64,000 bases of DNA, taken from Desulfopila aestuarii DSM 18488 (lineage in GTDB: Bacteria; Desulfobacterota; Desulfobulbia; Desulfobulbales; Desulfocapsaceae). Under the pieces are notes generated by a model. It was not told where the DNA came from. It did not search any database and saw only the letters and a list, made by a program, of their open reading frames with translations. Location of the stretch: the NCBI RefSeq assembly GCF_900143695.1, contig NZ_FRFE01000024.1:21078-85077 (forward strand). The letters are read 5' to 3'. A program made the position numbers and the translations under genes. Below are positions 55,601 through 63,266 of the stretch, one piece after another (within the stretch, counting starts at the first letter, position 1; the number at the start of each line of letters is the position of its first letter).

Positions 55601-56892
55601 GGCTTGCTATCTTCAAGGATCCGGTCATTTTGGATCGTGCGAAAAAACTGGAAAAATATATTGAGCTGACGAAGGCGTCGAAAGCTCAGGGTAAACCTGT
55701 CGCAAAAGAGACCGGTACCAAAGTGGTTACAGCCCCAAAAGCCTCGCCAAAGACTGTCTCGAAATCATCGCCAGCACCAGCCAAAACAACCTCCGGGTCG
55801 GTACATGCAGTGAAAGATGTCTATCAGGCCGGTGAATTAATAGAAATTAGTTATGACAATTTGCCGGGTAATCGACAGGACTGGATAACCCTGATTCAAA
55901 AGGATAAGCCTGATAACACCTATGCTGAATGGTTTTATACAGATGGGAAAACTTCTGGCCGCCATACGTTTAAGGCCCTTCCGGCAGGGGAATACGAGAT
56001 TCGCACGTATCACGACTGGCCCAAAGGAGGGTATGTTGTTCAGCAGCGTCGAAATCTTGTTGTCGTTGAGAATACGCCACCCAAGGCAATCGCAAAATCA
56101 GATGTCGCCAGCCTTATCGGTGAATGGGCTATTGTTGGGAATGGCCATAGAGGAAGGATGCTGGTGTCAGAGCAGAATGGAGCATCTTTTTCAGGCAGAG
56201 TCTACCCTGACCAACCTCCTCACGACTCAAGTATCAAAGGGCAAATATCCGGGAGCATGGTTTCATTTGCCAGGACGGGATGGAAAAATCAGTCGCCAGA
56301 TCTGCGACAGGATTTTACCGGCACAATTACACGCAGTGACGATGGCAAGGTGACCATCACCGGCACTTTCACCCAGAATAATCAAGGCTCGTATCAATGG
56401 ACGGCAACCCAGATAGCTCCTGTAACAGTTGCGTCACCTTCACCTGCTGTGCAGTCAGCATCACCTTCCACTAACAAAACGTCTCCCGCACCTCCTGAAC
56501 AGGAATCTGCGGCCCAGGGATGGCAGTCGATTACTTTGGGCAATGTCAGTTTCGCCTTACCCTCTTCCTGGAAGCATAGGACGATGGAAGAACCTGAAGT
56601 CGAACTTCTACACATCTATTGGGAAGGAGATTTCGATTCCCCGGTCCATGGCCTTTCTGGCGGAATTGCATTGGATTGGCAGAAGAGTAAAGCGGAAATG
56701 TCTGGCTCAAGGCCCGTTGAACTTTCTGGAACAACCGTTTCATGGGTTGATGATGGACCAGCCATCAATCTGCTTTTCCCGGCAATGGCCGGAAATAGAG
56801 GTGTGGCTCTGATAATCTTTCGAGGCCAGGGAGGAACCACGGAGACTATTGACGCGATTTTGAAGACGTTTCGCATGAATGGCAGTCAATAG
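52687..56892 (+). CDS. giant secreted multidomain protein of unknown function
   Basis: A 1401-residue exported protein not recognised as a whole. Signal peptide (LLQLYRIIHIIASISLLPSLACA). A helical N-terminal part (about 30-400), one long hydrophobic stretch near 425-450 (VSVIMTAGGAVLMAHQGITI), then a cysteine-rich segment (about 580-635; CLCRDC, CTSD, CQC) suggesting disulfides or metal binding. TPR-like helices and coiled coil follow (about 640-1020), a Pro/Ala/Lys linker, an Ig-like domain (about 1038-1125; YQAGELIEISYDNLPGNRQDW), a small beta domain (about 1140-1240; LIGEWAIVGNGHRGRM) and a C-terminal PsbP/DUF1795-like domain (about 1275-1400; ITLGNVSFALPSSWKH). ATG 52687 follows a G-rich ribosome site. 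It may be a surface adhesin, sensor or cargo. Confidence 0.8.
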   Translation: MKLLQLYRIIHIIASISLLPSLACAWTNGLKEAAEAVAKGTALPEQEMMVFINNSEVNLLAQEGKISDFTYASCQDDFFRLNESFADKAVRELGYDPSISNRKFNPGTDTDVNVNARGGKKLTLEDMKKIDDNYQKIVKQHFKSQGLEPPTGRINTETDFMPNPAHTDPAEFQKIVKYINDNGGTAYTDPKAASAQFKLGTTQPMGIDEAASFSSTMKEMADAKIRKANNLRKNAAAIRTTDPGKAEAFEAQARQYDYQASKYHDRIDKLNTHLREQYHLSPPDQTGKGFTKAVKNIDTIGRNPFTAKDASVVNNLHKNALQRSADDMIDTLLEIARKDPAKAGEISRALAQELNSLPPNRAGQAVSRIDDAMKAANPAFAKNVVAEAKAIKQVAAASKWTSFKSGVKNISGINQLSKVSVIMTAGGAVLMAHQGITITLDNVKATDTLWDYFRNCYYHSAWEGTGIGPAFEQAEREEIERYLKEHEAGQDPSMVKHVTLTLLKTSTYMGRDAIVGVLYLPDAIWEYFTEEKAMEGYAKMQNELAAIMRQIVLDRQAFDRVMTDMRKIGLHDSDALPFLNCLCRDCGGSLGGLFNPECTSDIGHGPCQCNGPLTIWKTPLPAGDKEAQYRCFNSVTQMRYNEARAVFDSWTRQLEVENAKSVQGDLESIKADIVAGKAKDDEAVAKDIANQFGAIKDLLLPGDADYVRAMVGPYLENHAVNRLQEGKVDQALKNLDLVLETMGPRSFQEAGRLRQKKAQYQQWKTNWDEKKKKTFPEISENIRTNQLQRARGEIENLEFLMLKAPNSALPPAIHDPAFVSLKERVAALGKKYTETLAATWEKVRSLEKARDRRAAIVVLEKSLKDWEHHQNNKDSLTRQLSYNKSEVQKAEQKKTLGQKYQETGSIDLAIEQYTASLAIQSDASLEETLAGLQKTLEQTANLKNRARGIWNEAEQMQREQKYGDALQKYKAGLAIFKDPVILDRAKKLEKYIELTKASKAQGKPVAKETGTKVVTAPKASPKTVSKSSPAPAKTTSGSVHAVKDVYQAGELIEISYDNLPGNRQDWITLIQKDKPDNTYAEWFYTDGKTSGRHTFKALPAGEYEIRTYHDWPKGGYVVQQRRNLVVVENTPPKAIAKSDVASLIGEWAIVGNGHRGRMLVSEQNGASFSGRVYPDQPPHDSSIKGQISGSMVSFARTGWKNQSPDLRQDFTGTITRSDDGKVTITGTFTQNNQGSYQWTATQIAPVTVASPSPAVQSASPSTNKTSPAPPEQESAAQGWQSITLGNVSFALPSSWKHRTMEEPEVELLHIYWEGDFDSPVHGLSGGIALDWQKSKAEMSGSRPVELSGTTVSWVDDGPAINLLFPAMAGNRGVALIIFRGQGGTTETIDAILKTFRMNGSQ

Positions 56893-56970
56893 TTCCGTTG
56901 CAGGTGAGATGTTTGAAAAGAAATGCAGGTTCGGTCTGAATTGCAATATCACTCTATGGGTAAGTTGATC

Positions 56971-57777
56971 ATGAACACTGGAGCAATAATAAAGCGTTGG
57001 CAGTGTATTCTGATACTGCTTTTGATGATCGGGATAGCGCCGTCCAATATTTATGCTACTGAACCGGCTCCTCATTCCCTGCCACCAGAGTTGATGGAGC
57101 TGCAGAGCCAGGGCAAGCTTACCGTCAGGGCCTTATGGGCCTGGAAGCTTGTCCCCGAATCAACAGCGGGCATGGCTCTTGAATTTCGATCCCTCGGGTA
57201 CGATCTGCTGGGTGCGAATAACGAGCAACTCACGACGTGGTTGCAGCAGGCAGAATATGGGCAACTTCAGCTCAATGCAGAGCAGAAGGCCATTCTCACC
57301 GCATTGGTCGAGCGAATGAATTCTGTCACTGGTGTTGTTCCTCCTGAAACTGCGCAGGTTAAATCTGCCGAAAAAACAAGTGCAGAGACCCGCGTCGCTG
57401 TCCATGACAGCGATTCATCCTCTATTGTTGGGCAGATTGTCGAAGTCGACAATTCTTCGCCCAGAACAAGCGTTGACACAACAGATATTACTCAAATGGT
57501 TGCCGATCTTGGCGTACAGGCAGACGCCGGCAATACCAAGGCAATGCTTACGCTCGCGCTGCTTACTAAAACCGGTGCTACCGGTCCACCAGATCCGTAC
57601 AGAGCCATAAAACTTCTCGAGGATGCAGCCTCCGCAGGTGAAGCTGATGCTATGGCTGCACTGGCTGATGAATATGCATCTGGCCTCTGGATCAAACAGG
57701 ACGAGGAAAAAGCCAGGCAGTTGCGGCAGCAGGCAGCTGAGGCGGGTTCACAGCTGGCAATGTGGGAGGTTGAGTAA
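56971..57777 (+). CDS. exported SEL1-like repeat protein
   Basis: A 268-residue secreted protein. Signal peptide (RWQCILILLLMIGIAPSNIYA). An N-terminal domain of about 70 residues (LMELQSQGKLTVRALWAWK, then LGYDLLGANNEQLTTWL) is shared with the 860-residue protein of this locus. A linker follows, then two SEL1-like repeats (about 185-265; AGNTKAMLTLALLTKTG, YRAIKLLEDAASAGEADAMAALADEYASG shown in part), a protein-interaction scaffold. The start is ATG 56971 or ATG 56956; neither has a strong ribosome site. The next gene starts 2 bp after its stop. Confidence 0.78.
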   Translation: MNTGAIIKRWQCILILLLMIGIAPSNIYATEPAPHSLPPELMELQSQGKLTVRALWAWKLVPESTAGMALEFRSLGYDLLGANNEQLTTWLQQAEYGQLQLNAEQKAILTALVERMNSVTGVVPPETAQVKSAEKTSAETRVAVHDSDSSSIVGQIVEVDNSSPRTSVDTTDITQMVADLGVQADAGNTKAMLTLALLTKTGATGPPDPYRAIKLLEDAASAGEADAMAALADEYASGLWIKQDEEKARQLRQQAAEAGSQLAMWEVE

Positions 57778-57779
57778 TC

Positions 57780-59936
57780 ATGTTCAATTTTAAAAAGATA
57801 CCTCTTCTTGTGATGTGCATCTCTCTTGGTTTCGGAGGTCTGTCATTTGCCGAGAAACTCAAGCAGCCCACCCAGGACGAAATTGCGGTGACCGTTATTA
57901 TCGATGACACCATGAAATCGTTATTTAAATCTGGTGTTAATATCGGTTTGAGCCCTGACACAGTACGACAGGCCGCAGCAAAGGAAGTACGGGATGCTCT
58001 CGAGGTTTTAAAGGGCAACAAAGCTGCTTTGGCAGAATTTGCCAAGCGTCTGAAAACCATGGCAAATAGTGGAAAATCCGAGCTGGGTGAGCTGATAAAA
58101 GGAAACCGATTGAAAACCTTTGCCGTTGCGGTGATGGATGAAAGCGGCAGCAGTGCGTTTCGTGGAATCAATGCAGACGGTCTGAAGAAGCTGGTCGGAT
58201 ACGGAGCTGATGGTCTGGATAGTGCCGGGGTGAAAGCCCTGGATATTCTCAATCAGATTGAGGATGTTATTACCCGGACCGGTGAGGTACCGGCAAAGTT
58301 GGCTAATGATCTCAAAACCGCCCTCAAACAGCTCTCACCCGAGCAGGCTCGCGCAGCTCGCCAGCTTCTAGCTGAAAAAGGAGCTCGTGGCGTAGTAAAA
58401 GATTACCTTACCAATAATCCGACAGTACTCGGTTCCTTTGTTGATGGTGTTTTTGTCCTGGCCTTTGATGTGCCCAACCTCATTGCTCTGAGTGATGCCG
58501 AAGAAAAAGCTGCCAGTGCCACAGGTGTTGGCTTTGGCTATGTTGCGCAGGCTACCGGAACTGCAGCTGTTGCATCCTTGGGTGGAGGCTTTCTTCCCGG
58601 TCTGGTAGTCAGTTGGTCGAGTGCGCAGGTCAAGGAACTGGTTACCGAGATAATCATGCTGCAATATGATCTCGAAAACGCTGCCATGAAAGACCAATGG
58701 GCTGACATGGAGCTGCGCATGGATGTCATCAAGGGCATGCTCAAAGTTGATGAACTGATCAAAACCGGTCAGCTGCAGAAGGCGGAAGACTATCTCAGTA
58801 AGGTCGAGCGCTTCACCTATGGTAAAAAAATCCCAAATGAAGGCTTGTACGAGAAAATTCATGAGCTTGAAAAGAATATCGTACAAGCGAAAGAACAGCT
58901 GCATGCCAACAGGATTATTGCCGAGGCTCGAATACCCTATATGCAGGGGTATCGCCTTGCCGACCAAGGCCGCAACCTGATTCAGGCAAAAAATCTTGTC
59001 GGAGATGCCCTCGTGATCCTGCAGGAGGCGCAGGGGCAATATCCTGAACTGCATGCACGGGTCCAGCAAGCACAGGCGCTATTGGCGTTTATCGAGAAAA
59101 TGATAGCTGAAGCTCCGCCATTGGGAGAGGCAAATGTAACTGGCCCGGACAAGGTGAAGCCAGGCGAGGAAGTCCAGTATGAAGTCACGCTTCAAGGGGG
59201 GATTCCAGATTACACACCGGTGGGTATGAATGGTCTGGGCTTGACAACTGGTGCGCTCTTTTATTGGCAGGCGCCGATGGGGCTGGGATCTCAGACACTG
59301 ATATTTCAGGTGCAGGACAATCTCGGTAAGATCGCTGAGGTGCAAAAAAAAGTGGAGATTGAGGCAGACACTGCGAGCGAGGAACTGACCGGCGATATCT
59401 GGGAAATTATGAAGGATACACCAAACCTGGAAATTAGTTTTAAGAAAGGTTACGGAGCAACCCGGGCGACGGTCAAAGCTACGATAAGCCCTGGCACTGA
59501 AATATCTTTTCCGGTCAATTATCAGGAAAACGGTTTCCGTTACGAGGGCACGGGAATTCTACATTTTTCCACCGACGGTGCAACCATTCAACAACTCAGC
59601 CTCGACCTGCAGATTATCAGCGGAGAATATGGCTTAATGGCCAAAGAAGAGATACGGATAGGCCCATTTCGGGAGGTGTCACTCGATCCAGCCCATAACC
59701 TTGGCAGTAATTTGAAGTACTCCAAAAAGAATGGACTACGCTATGTCTATGCTTTAGGAGATAGAGAAAAACGAGGAACATACCATTATGGAGAGGTTGA
59801 ATTTCATAGTGATGGGAAAGATATGACAAAAAGCGAGCTTAAATGGAAAGAAGTGGAGAATGTTGAGTTTGACGGTGGCACCAATACCTGGAATATGCTC
59901 GAGCAGGTGCAGATAAACTTTCAAATGGCCCAATAG
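57780..59936 (+). CDS. large exported protein with helical core and Ig-like domain
   Basis: A 718-residue secreted protein that I do not recognise. Signal peptide (IPLLVMCISLGFGGLSFA). A helical N-terminal part (about 30-205) precedes two hydrophobic segments (about 215-240 and 245-285; VLGSFVDGVFVLAFDVPNLI and GTAAVASLGGGFLPGLVVSW), a coiled coil/TPR-like section (about 285-440), an Ig-like domain (about 450-535; VTGPDKVKPGEEVQYEVTLQGG) and a C-terminal beta-rich domain (about 545-715). The layout parallels the 1401-residue protein: helical part, hydrophobic segment, helices, Ig-like domain, beta domain. It abuts the SEL1-like gene (2 bp), so the two are coupled. Confidence 0.78.
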   Translation: MFNFKKIPLLVMCISLGFGGLSFAEKLKQPTQDEIAVTVIIDDTMKSLFKSGVNIGLSPDTVRQAAAKEVRDALEVLKGNKAALAEFAKRLKTMANSGKSELGELIKGNRLKTFAVAVMDESGSSAFRGINADGLKKLVGYGADGLDSAGVKALDILNQIEDVITRTGEVPAKLANDLKTALKQLSPEQARAARQLLAEKGARGVVKDYLTNNPTVLGSFVDGVFVLAFDVPNLIALSDAEEKAASATGVGFGYVAQATGTAAVASLGGGFLPGLVVSWSSAQVKELVTEIIMLQYDLENAAMKDQWADMELRMDVIKGMLKVDELIKTGQLQKAEDYLSKVERFTYGKKIPNEGLYEKIHELEKNIVQAKEQLHANRIIAEARIPYMQGYRLADQGRNLIQAKNLVGDALVILQEAQGQYPELHARVQQAQALLAFIEKMIAEAPPLGEANVTGPDKVKPGEEVQYEVTLQGGIPDYTPVGMNGLGLTTGALFYWQAPMGLGSQTLIFQVQDNLGKIAEVQKKVEIEADTASEELTGDIWEIMKDTPNLEISFKKGYGATRATVKATISPGTEISFPVNYQENGFRYEGTGILHFSTDGATIQQLSLDLQIISGEYGLMAKEEIRIGPFREVSLDPAHNLGSNLKYSKKNGLRYVYALGDREKRGTYHYGEVEFHSDGKDMTKSELKWKEVENVEFDGGTNTWNMLEQVQINFQMAQ

Positions 59937-59937
59937 A

Positions 59938-59957
59938 ACAACCCCATGACGGGTTGT
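59938..59957 (+). other. intercistronic hairpin
   Basis: ACAACCC, loop CATGAC, GGGTTGT: a perfect 7-bp stem starting one base after the stop of the 718-residue gene. No T-tract, so it is a possible transcript-stabilising or attenuating hairpin. Confidence 0.35.
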
Positions 59958-60000
59958 ACGTATCGACTTCAGTGGTCTTGATTTTGAGGAGGGAACGTAC

Positions 60001-62583
60001 ATGCGCTTTTTGGCTGCGTGGTTAATGGTGACAGCCCTGGTATATGCAAGTGAAATGAGCACAGCCTTTGGTACTCAGGAGCAACCTTCGTCTGCTATTG
60101 AAACGGCAACCGGGCCAGCTGGGTTACTGGAACTGGAGCAGCAAGACAAAATCACCGTTCGTGCTCTGCGTGCCTGGGGGCGTTTACCGGACAAATACAT
60201 TCAGTTGGCGCAAAAGCTTCGTCAGGAAGCTGGTCTGGATTTGCTTGGAGCCGATCTGAACACGATAAAAGGCTGGATTGCGAAAGGGGATCAGGGCGAC
60301 GCCATTCTGGCAAAAATGCACGATAGCCTGACCGAACTCGCTATATTCATCGAGCAAGGTGAGCATCTCGAATGGATCGTTGCTGCTGATGAAACCCAGC
60401 TTCCTGACGGTACGCTGGTCCGCAAAAGCGGGCAGCGTTGGGTGCATTCAGGTGAACCAGCCATTCCGACCTCTCAGGTAGTCGCTGCGCTTTCGGGCAA
60501 CGTGAAACAGGAAGAATCAACCGATCCGCAAGTTGTAGAGCCTGTTAATGCAGTGGTTGCTGAGCCGGCCTCTGCGGAAGGGGAAGGTTTGGAATTCCGG
60601 ATCAGCGAGCAGACTTCCGGTACTTTTCGGGCCCGCCTCAAGGTCGAAGGATTGAAGATTGCGAAGGCGGAAGATGACCCCTATTTTGGACGCATGCTGC
60701 CTCAGGTATTGCCAGATAATTCCGAAATACGGCAATTGGAACAGAGATTTTTTAAGGACAGATTAAGCCATCTGCCTGTGTCTGAAGATTCGGGCGCTAT
60801 GGGCTCCTCGTATGATCTGAACCTTGGGTTCGCTCAGGCTGACAATCCCATTGTCATTCGTGTTGAAGCTCCGGAAAATCCTGTAATACCGCCGTCGAAA
60901 GACGGGAAATCATATAAAGTAGTCGGTAAGTCATTTTTATATCTGACGTCCAGCGAGGCGTCGGGCGATGCCGAAATAGAATATTCTGACGATGAGAAGG
61001 GCGAATTGCGCTGGACGCCGCGCCTCGACGCTAGCACCGGTCGCTTGGTTGGCCCACGTGCTGTCGGCGTGTATATGGCGTACAGGGTTAAAGTGTTGAG
61101 TCCAGGTGGCGGCGATTTCGGCACCCTGCGTCTTGATTACAGGCGGATTGGCTGGGTTGTGGTTGCGATGCCCGGGGATTTATATGTGGTCGGGGATCTC
61201 ATGTATGAGGTAGGCAAAGTTGAGCCCGTAACTGCCTCCCAGGGGAATCGGGCTACAGCCCCCGAGAAATTTGATTTTGAATTGCCCCCCTACACGATGG
61301 AGACAAAAAAGATCCGGGTGTCAGACGACATGCACCACGTGGCCTGGATCGACGGAGAGAAAAAAGGACAAAAATGGGTGGTGGTCAATGGTTCTCCCGG
61401 CAAACGCTATGATGATGTGACAGGTTACTCCATGCGTTTTTCATCTCAGGGTGAGATCTTCTGTTTTCAAGCCGAGTTGGGAGACAAGGAAATCCCGGTA
61501 TGTAATGGCGCAGAAGGGCCCCTGTTCAAAGACATCGAAACCTTGACCATGAGTGCAGACGGTGGACATATAATGGTTGCTGGGGAAGTTGCTAATGATG
61601 TGTCACGGGTTTTTTTGGACGGGATGCAGATTCGGGAGACATCGGCGCGGGTGAGTAAAGCAATTCTTGCCTATGATGGGACAGCTGCATGGGTAGAAAG
61701 TGGACGTGACGCTCAAACCGGGCAAGAGTTTGCCCAGATTGTGACCTCAAAAGGTCTGGAGGGGCCGAAATATTCTGCCATCTATAGCGATCCTGTCTTC
61801 ACCCAGAACAGGGCAGATCTCTACTACATTGCCGCAAAAGAGGATGGTGAACGATTTCTCGTGCGTAACGAGGAAGAGTTGAAACCGACGATGGGTTCTG
61901 GATATGAATTTACCGTGACACCTGATGGTGCTTCCTATGCATACGTCGCTCCTTGCGGTGAGAGAGTCGAATGTTTGATCGTCAACGGAAAAATCGGCCC
62001 CGAATATACAGATATCTGGAGCAAACCCTTATTTAACGATGATGGTACGCGGTACGCCTACGTGGGAAAGAAGGGAGAGGAATCCTTTCTGGTTCTAGAT
62101 GATACGGAATTCAGTCATGGCTACGGGTCAATTAAATCCATTGTGGGCCTGACCTTCAGTCCTGACGGCCAACGATGGGCAGCAGCTTTCCGCCTCCAAG
62201 ATGAGGAGTACGTTGTGTTGGCCGACGGTAAAGAGATCGGACGCGGCACGGGTTCTCCCCGCAAGATCGTTTTCAGTCCTGACGGCAGCAGGATTGCCTG
62301 GTTGGAAGAACAAAAAAAATCATGGCGAGCATATGTTGATGGCAAAGAAGGACCAGAAGTTAGAGAAATATATGAAAAAGAGCCTCCACAGTTCAGCCCT
62401 GACGGTCGCCATCTGATTTATTTTTTTATTGATGGGGAAAAGAAGATGCATGTTGCCGATTTCGGAGGTAAAGATCGCACCCACGAAGCCATTCCGCCTC
62501 GGGCCGTATTTACTGAGTCAGGTGTTGAATATCTTGCCATCGACGGGAACCGCTTGCGGCGAGAAAACCTCCCGCTGAATTAA
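60001..62583 (+). CDS. exported PD40/TolB-like beta-propeller protein
   Basis: An 860-residue secreted protein, last gene of the locus. Signal peptide (RFLAAWLMVTALVYASEMSTAFG). The N-terminal domain (about 35-95; LLELEQQDKITVRALRAWG, then LDLLGADLNTIKGWI) is shared with the SEL1-like protein. A middle beta domain (about 190-410) leads to a C-terminal propeller (about 435-835) of PD40/WD40-like blades with recurring FSPDG starts and NGKxGPEY-like ends (VNGKIGPEYTDIW, FSPDGSRIAWLEE). It is probably a periplasmic or surface interaction platform; no catalytic motif is seen. ATG 60001 has a strong GGAGGG. Confidence 0.82.
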   Translation: MRFLAAWLMVTALVYASEMSTAFGTQEQPSSAIETATGPAGLLELEQQDKITVRALRAWGRLPDKYIQLAQKLRQEAGLDLLGADLNTIKGWIAKGDQGDAILAKMHDSLTELAIFIEQGEHLEWIVAADETQLPDGTLVRKSGQRWVHSGEPAIPTSQVVAALSGNVKQEESTDPQVVEPVNAVVAEPASAEGEGLEFRISEQTSGTFRARLKVEGLKIAKAEDDPYFGRMLPQVLPDNSEIRQLEQRFFKDRLSHLPVSEDSGAMGSSYDLNLGFAQADNPIVIRVEAPENPVIPPSKDGKSYKVVGKSFLYLTSSEASGDAEIEYSDDEKGELRWTPRLDASTGRLVGPRAVGVYMAYRVKVLSPGGGDFGTLRLDYRRIGWVVVAMPGDLYVVGDLMYEVGKVEPVTASQGNRATAPEKFDFELPPYTMETKKIRVSDDMHHVAWIDGEKKGQKWVVVNGSPGKRYDDVTGYSMRFSSQGEIFCFQAELGDKEIPVCNGAEGPLFKDIETLTMSADGGHIMVAGEVANDVSRVFLDGMQIRETSARVSKAILAYDGTAAWVESGRDAQTGQEFAQIVTSKGLEGPKYSAIYSDPVFTQNRADLYYIAAKEDGERFLVRNEEELKPTMGSGYEFTVTPDGASYAYVAPCGERVECLIVNGKIGPEYTDIWSKPLFNDDGTRYAYVGKKGEESFLVLDDTEFSHGYGSIKSIVGLTFSPDGQRWAAAFRLQDEEYVVLADGKEIGRGTGSPRKIVFSPDGSRIAWLEEQKKSWRAYVDGKEGPEVREIYEKEPPQFSPDGRHLIYFFIDGEKKMHVADFGGKDRTHEAIPPRAVFTESGVEYLAIDGNRLRRENLPLN

Positions 62584-62593
62584 TAAGGATAGT

Positions 62594-62659
62594 CACAAAC
62601 AGTGAGAAGGATTTAAGGCCGGTTCGGCCATGCTGAATTCCTTCAGATTTGTGGCTTTT
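62594..62659 (+). terminator. terminator of the envelope locus
   Basis: A long imperfect hairpin: CACAAA (62594-62599) with TTTGTG (62648-62653), an inner GAAGGA/TTCCTTC pairing and GGCC-GGTTC-GGCC apex, followed by TTTT (62656-62659). It starts 11 bp after the last stop. Confidence 0.6.
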
Positions 62660-63266
62660 GGTATCCCGCTATTTGGTAAAGCAGGGCATGAGTATTGGAG
62701 TTAGCCGATGAAAAGAAGGCCTGGTACTGTGATGAGACAGTGGCAGGCCTTCTTTATCTGTCTCTATATCTGTTTGCATGCCTTGATCTTGAACGACATG
62801 TTGATGTATTCAACGTGGTCTCATGTGAAAACACATCATAGATAAAGTGTCCACATGCCTAAAGCACCTGTGGGGGATACCCAAAAGGAAGCAGAGATAA
62901 AGCAGTATTTTTAGTATTGTTGAATTTTCACCTTCCAAAAGCGAATTCTGACCTCTTCCTGTATTTTCTTTTTCGTTATGTTTTGGTCATAACCTGTAGA
63001 AACCTTTACGAAAAAATCTGTCCTATCTTTAAGCGACGATGTGGTTGAGATTGTATTTGTATGGAAGTCAGAGACTTGCTCCCGATCAAGACGGTATCTT
63101 TTCGTTTGCCTAACGCAATGTGCTACCGTATAACTGAATAAAGAATAGGTTAGGAAATTTCTCTGCATAATTTCTGTAAGAATATACCAACCTTCAGGCC
63201 ACTTGCTCAATTTCAAAATCTCATGCTGTTATAAATTACAGTCAGGTACCTGTGTACAAGGTTTAA
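62660..63266. other. remaining intergenic region, no convincing gene
   Basis: AT-rich spacer. Apart from the second hairpin (62712-62755) and a 14-bp word shared with the MITE-like element (62780-62793), nothing is supported. A 101-codon minus-strand frame (62911-63216) has only a TTG start and no family resemblance. Confidence 0.45.
62712..62755 (+). terminator. second strong hairpin terminator
   Basis: AAAGAAGGCCTG (62712-62723) pairs perfectly with CAGGCCTTCTTT (62744-62755), with an inner ACTGT/ACAGT stem. The A-rich/T-rich ends allow function in both directions. It could back up the first terminator or end a small RNA. Confidence 0.6.

Noticed and set aside
43844..62583. A complete type VI secretion system
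   Set aside because: No sheath (TssB/TssC), Hcp, VgrG, baseplate, TssM/IcmF, ClpV or Fha-like gene is seen; only the TagTSRQ/vWA-like part is present.
62911..63216. 101-codon minus-strand frame in the right intergenic region
   Set aside because: Only a TTG start preceded directly by a stop, no ribosome site, AT-rich, no family resemblance. Could be revisited with homology search.
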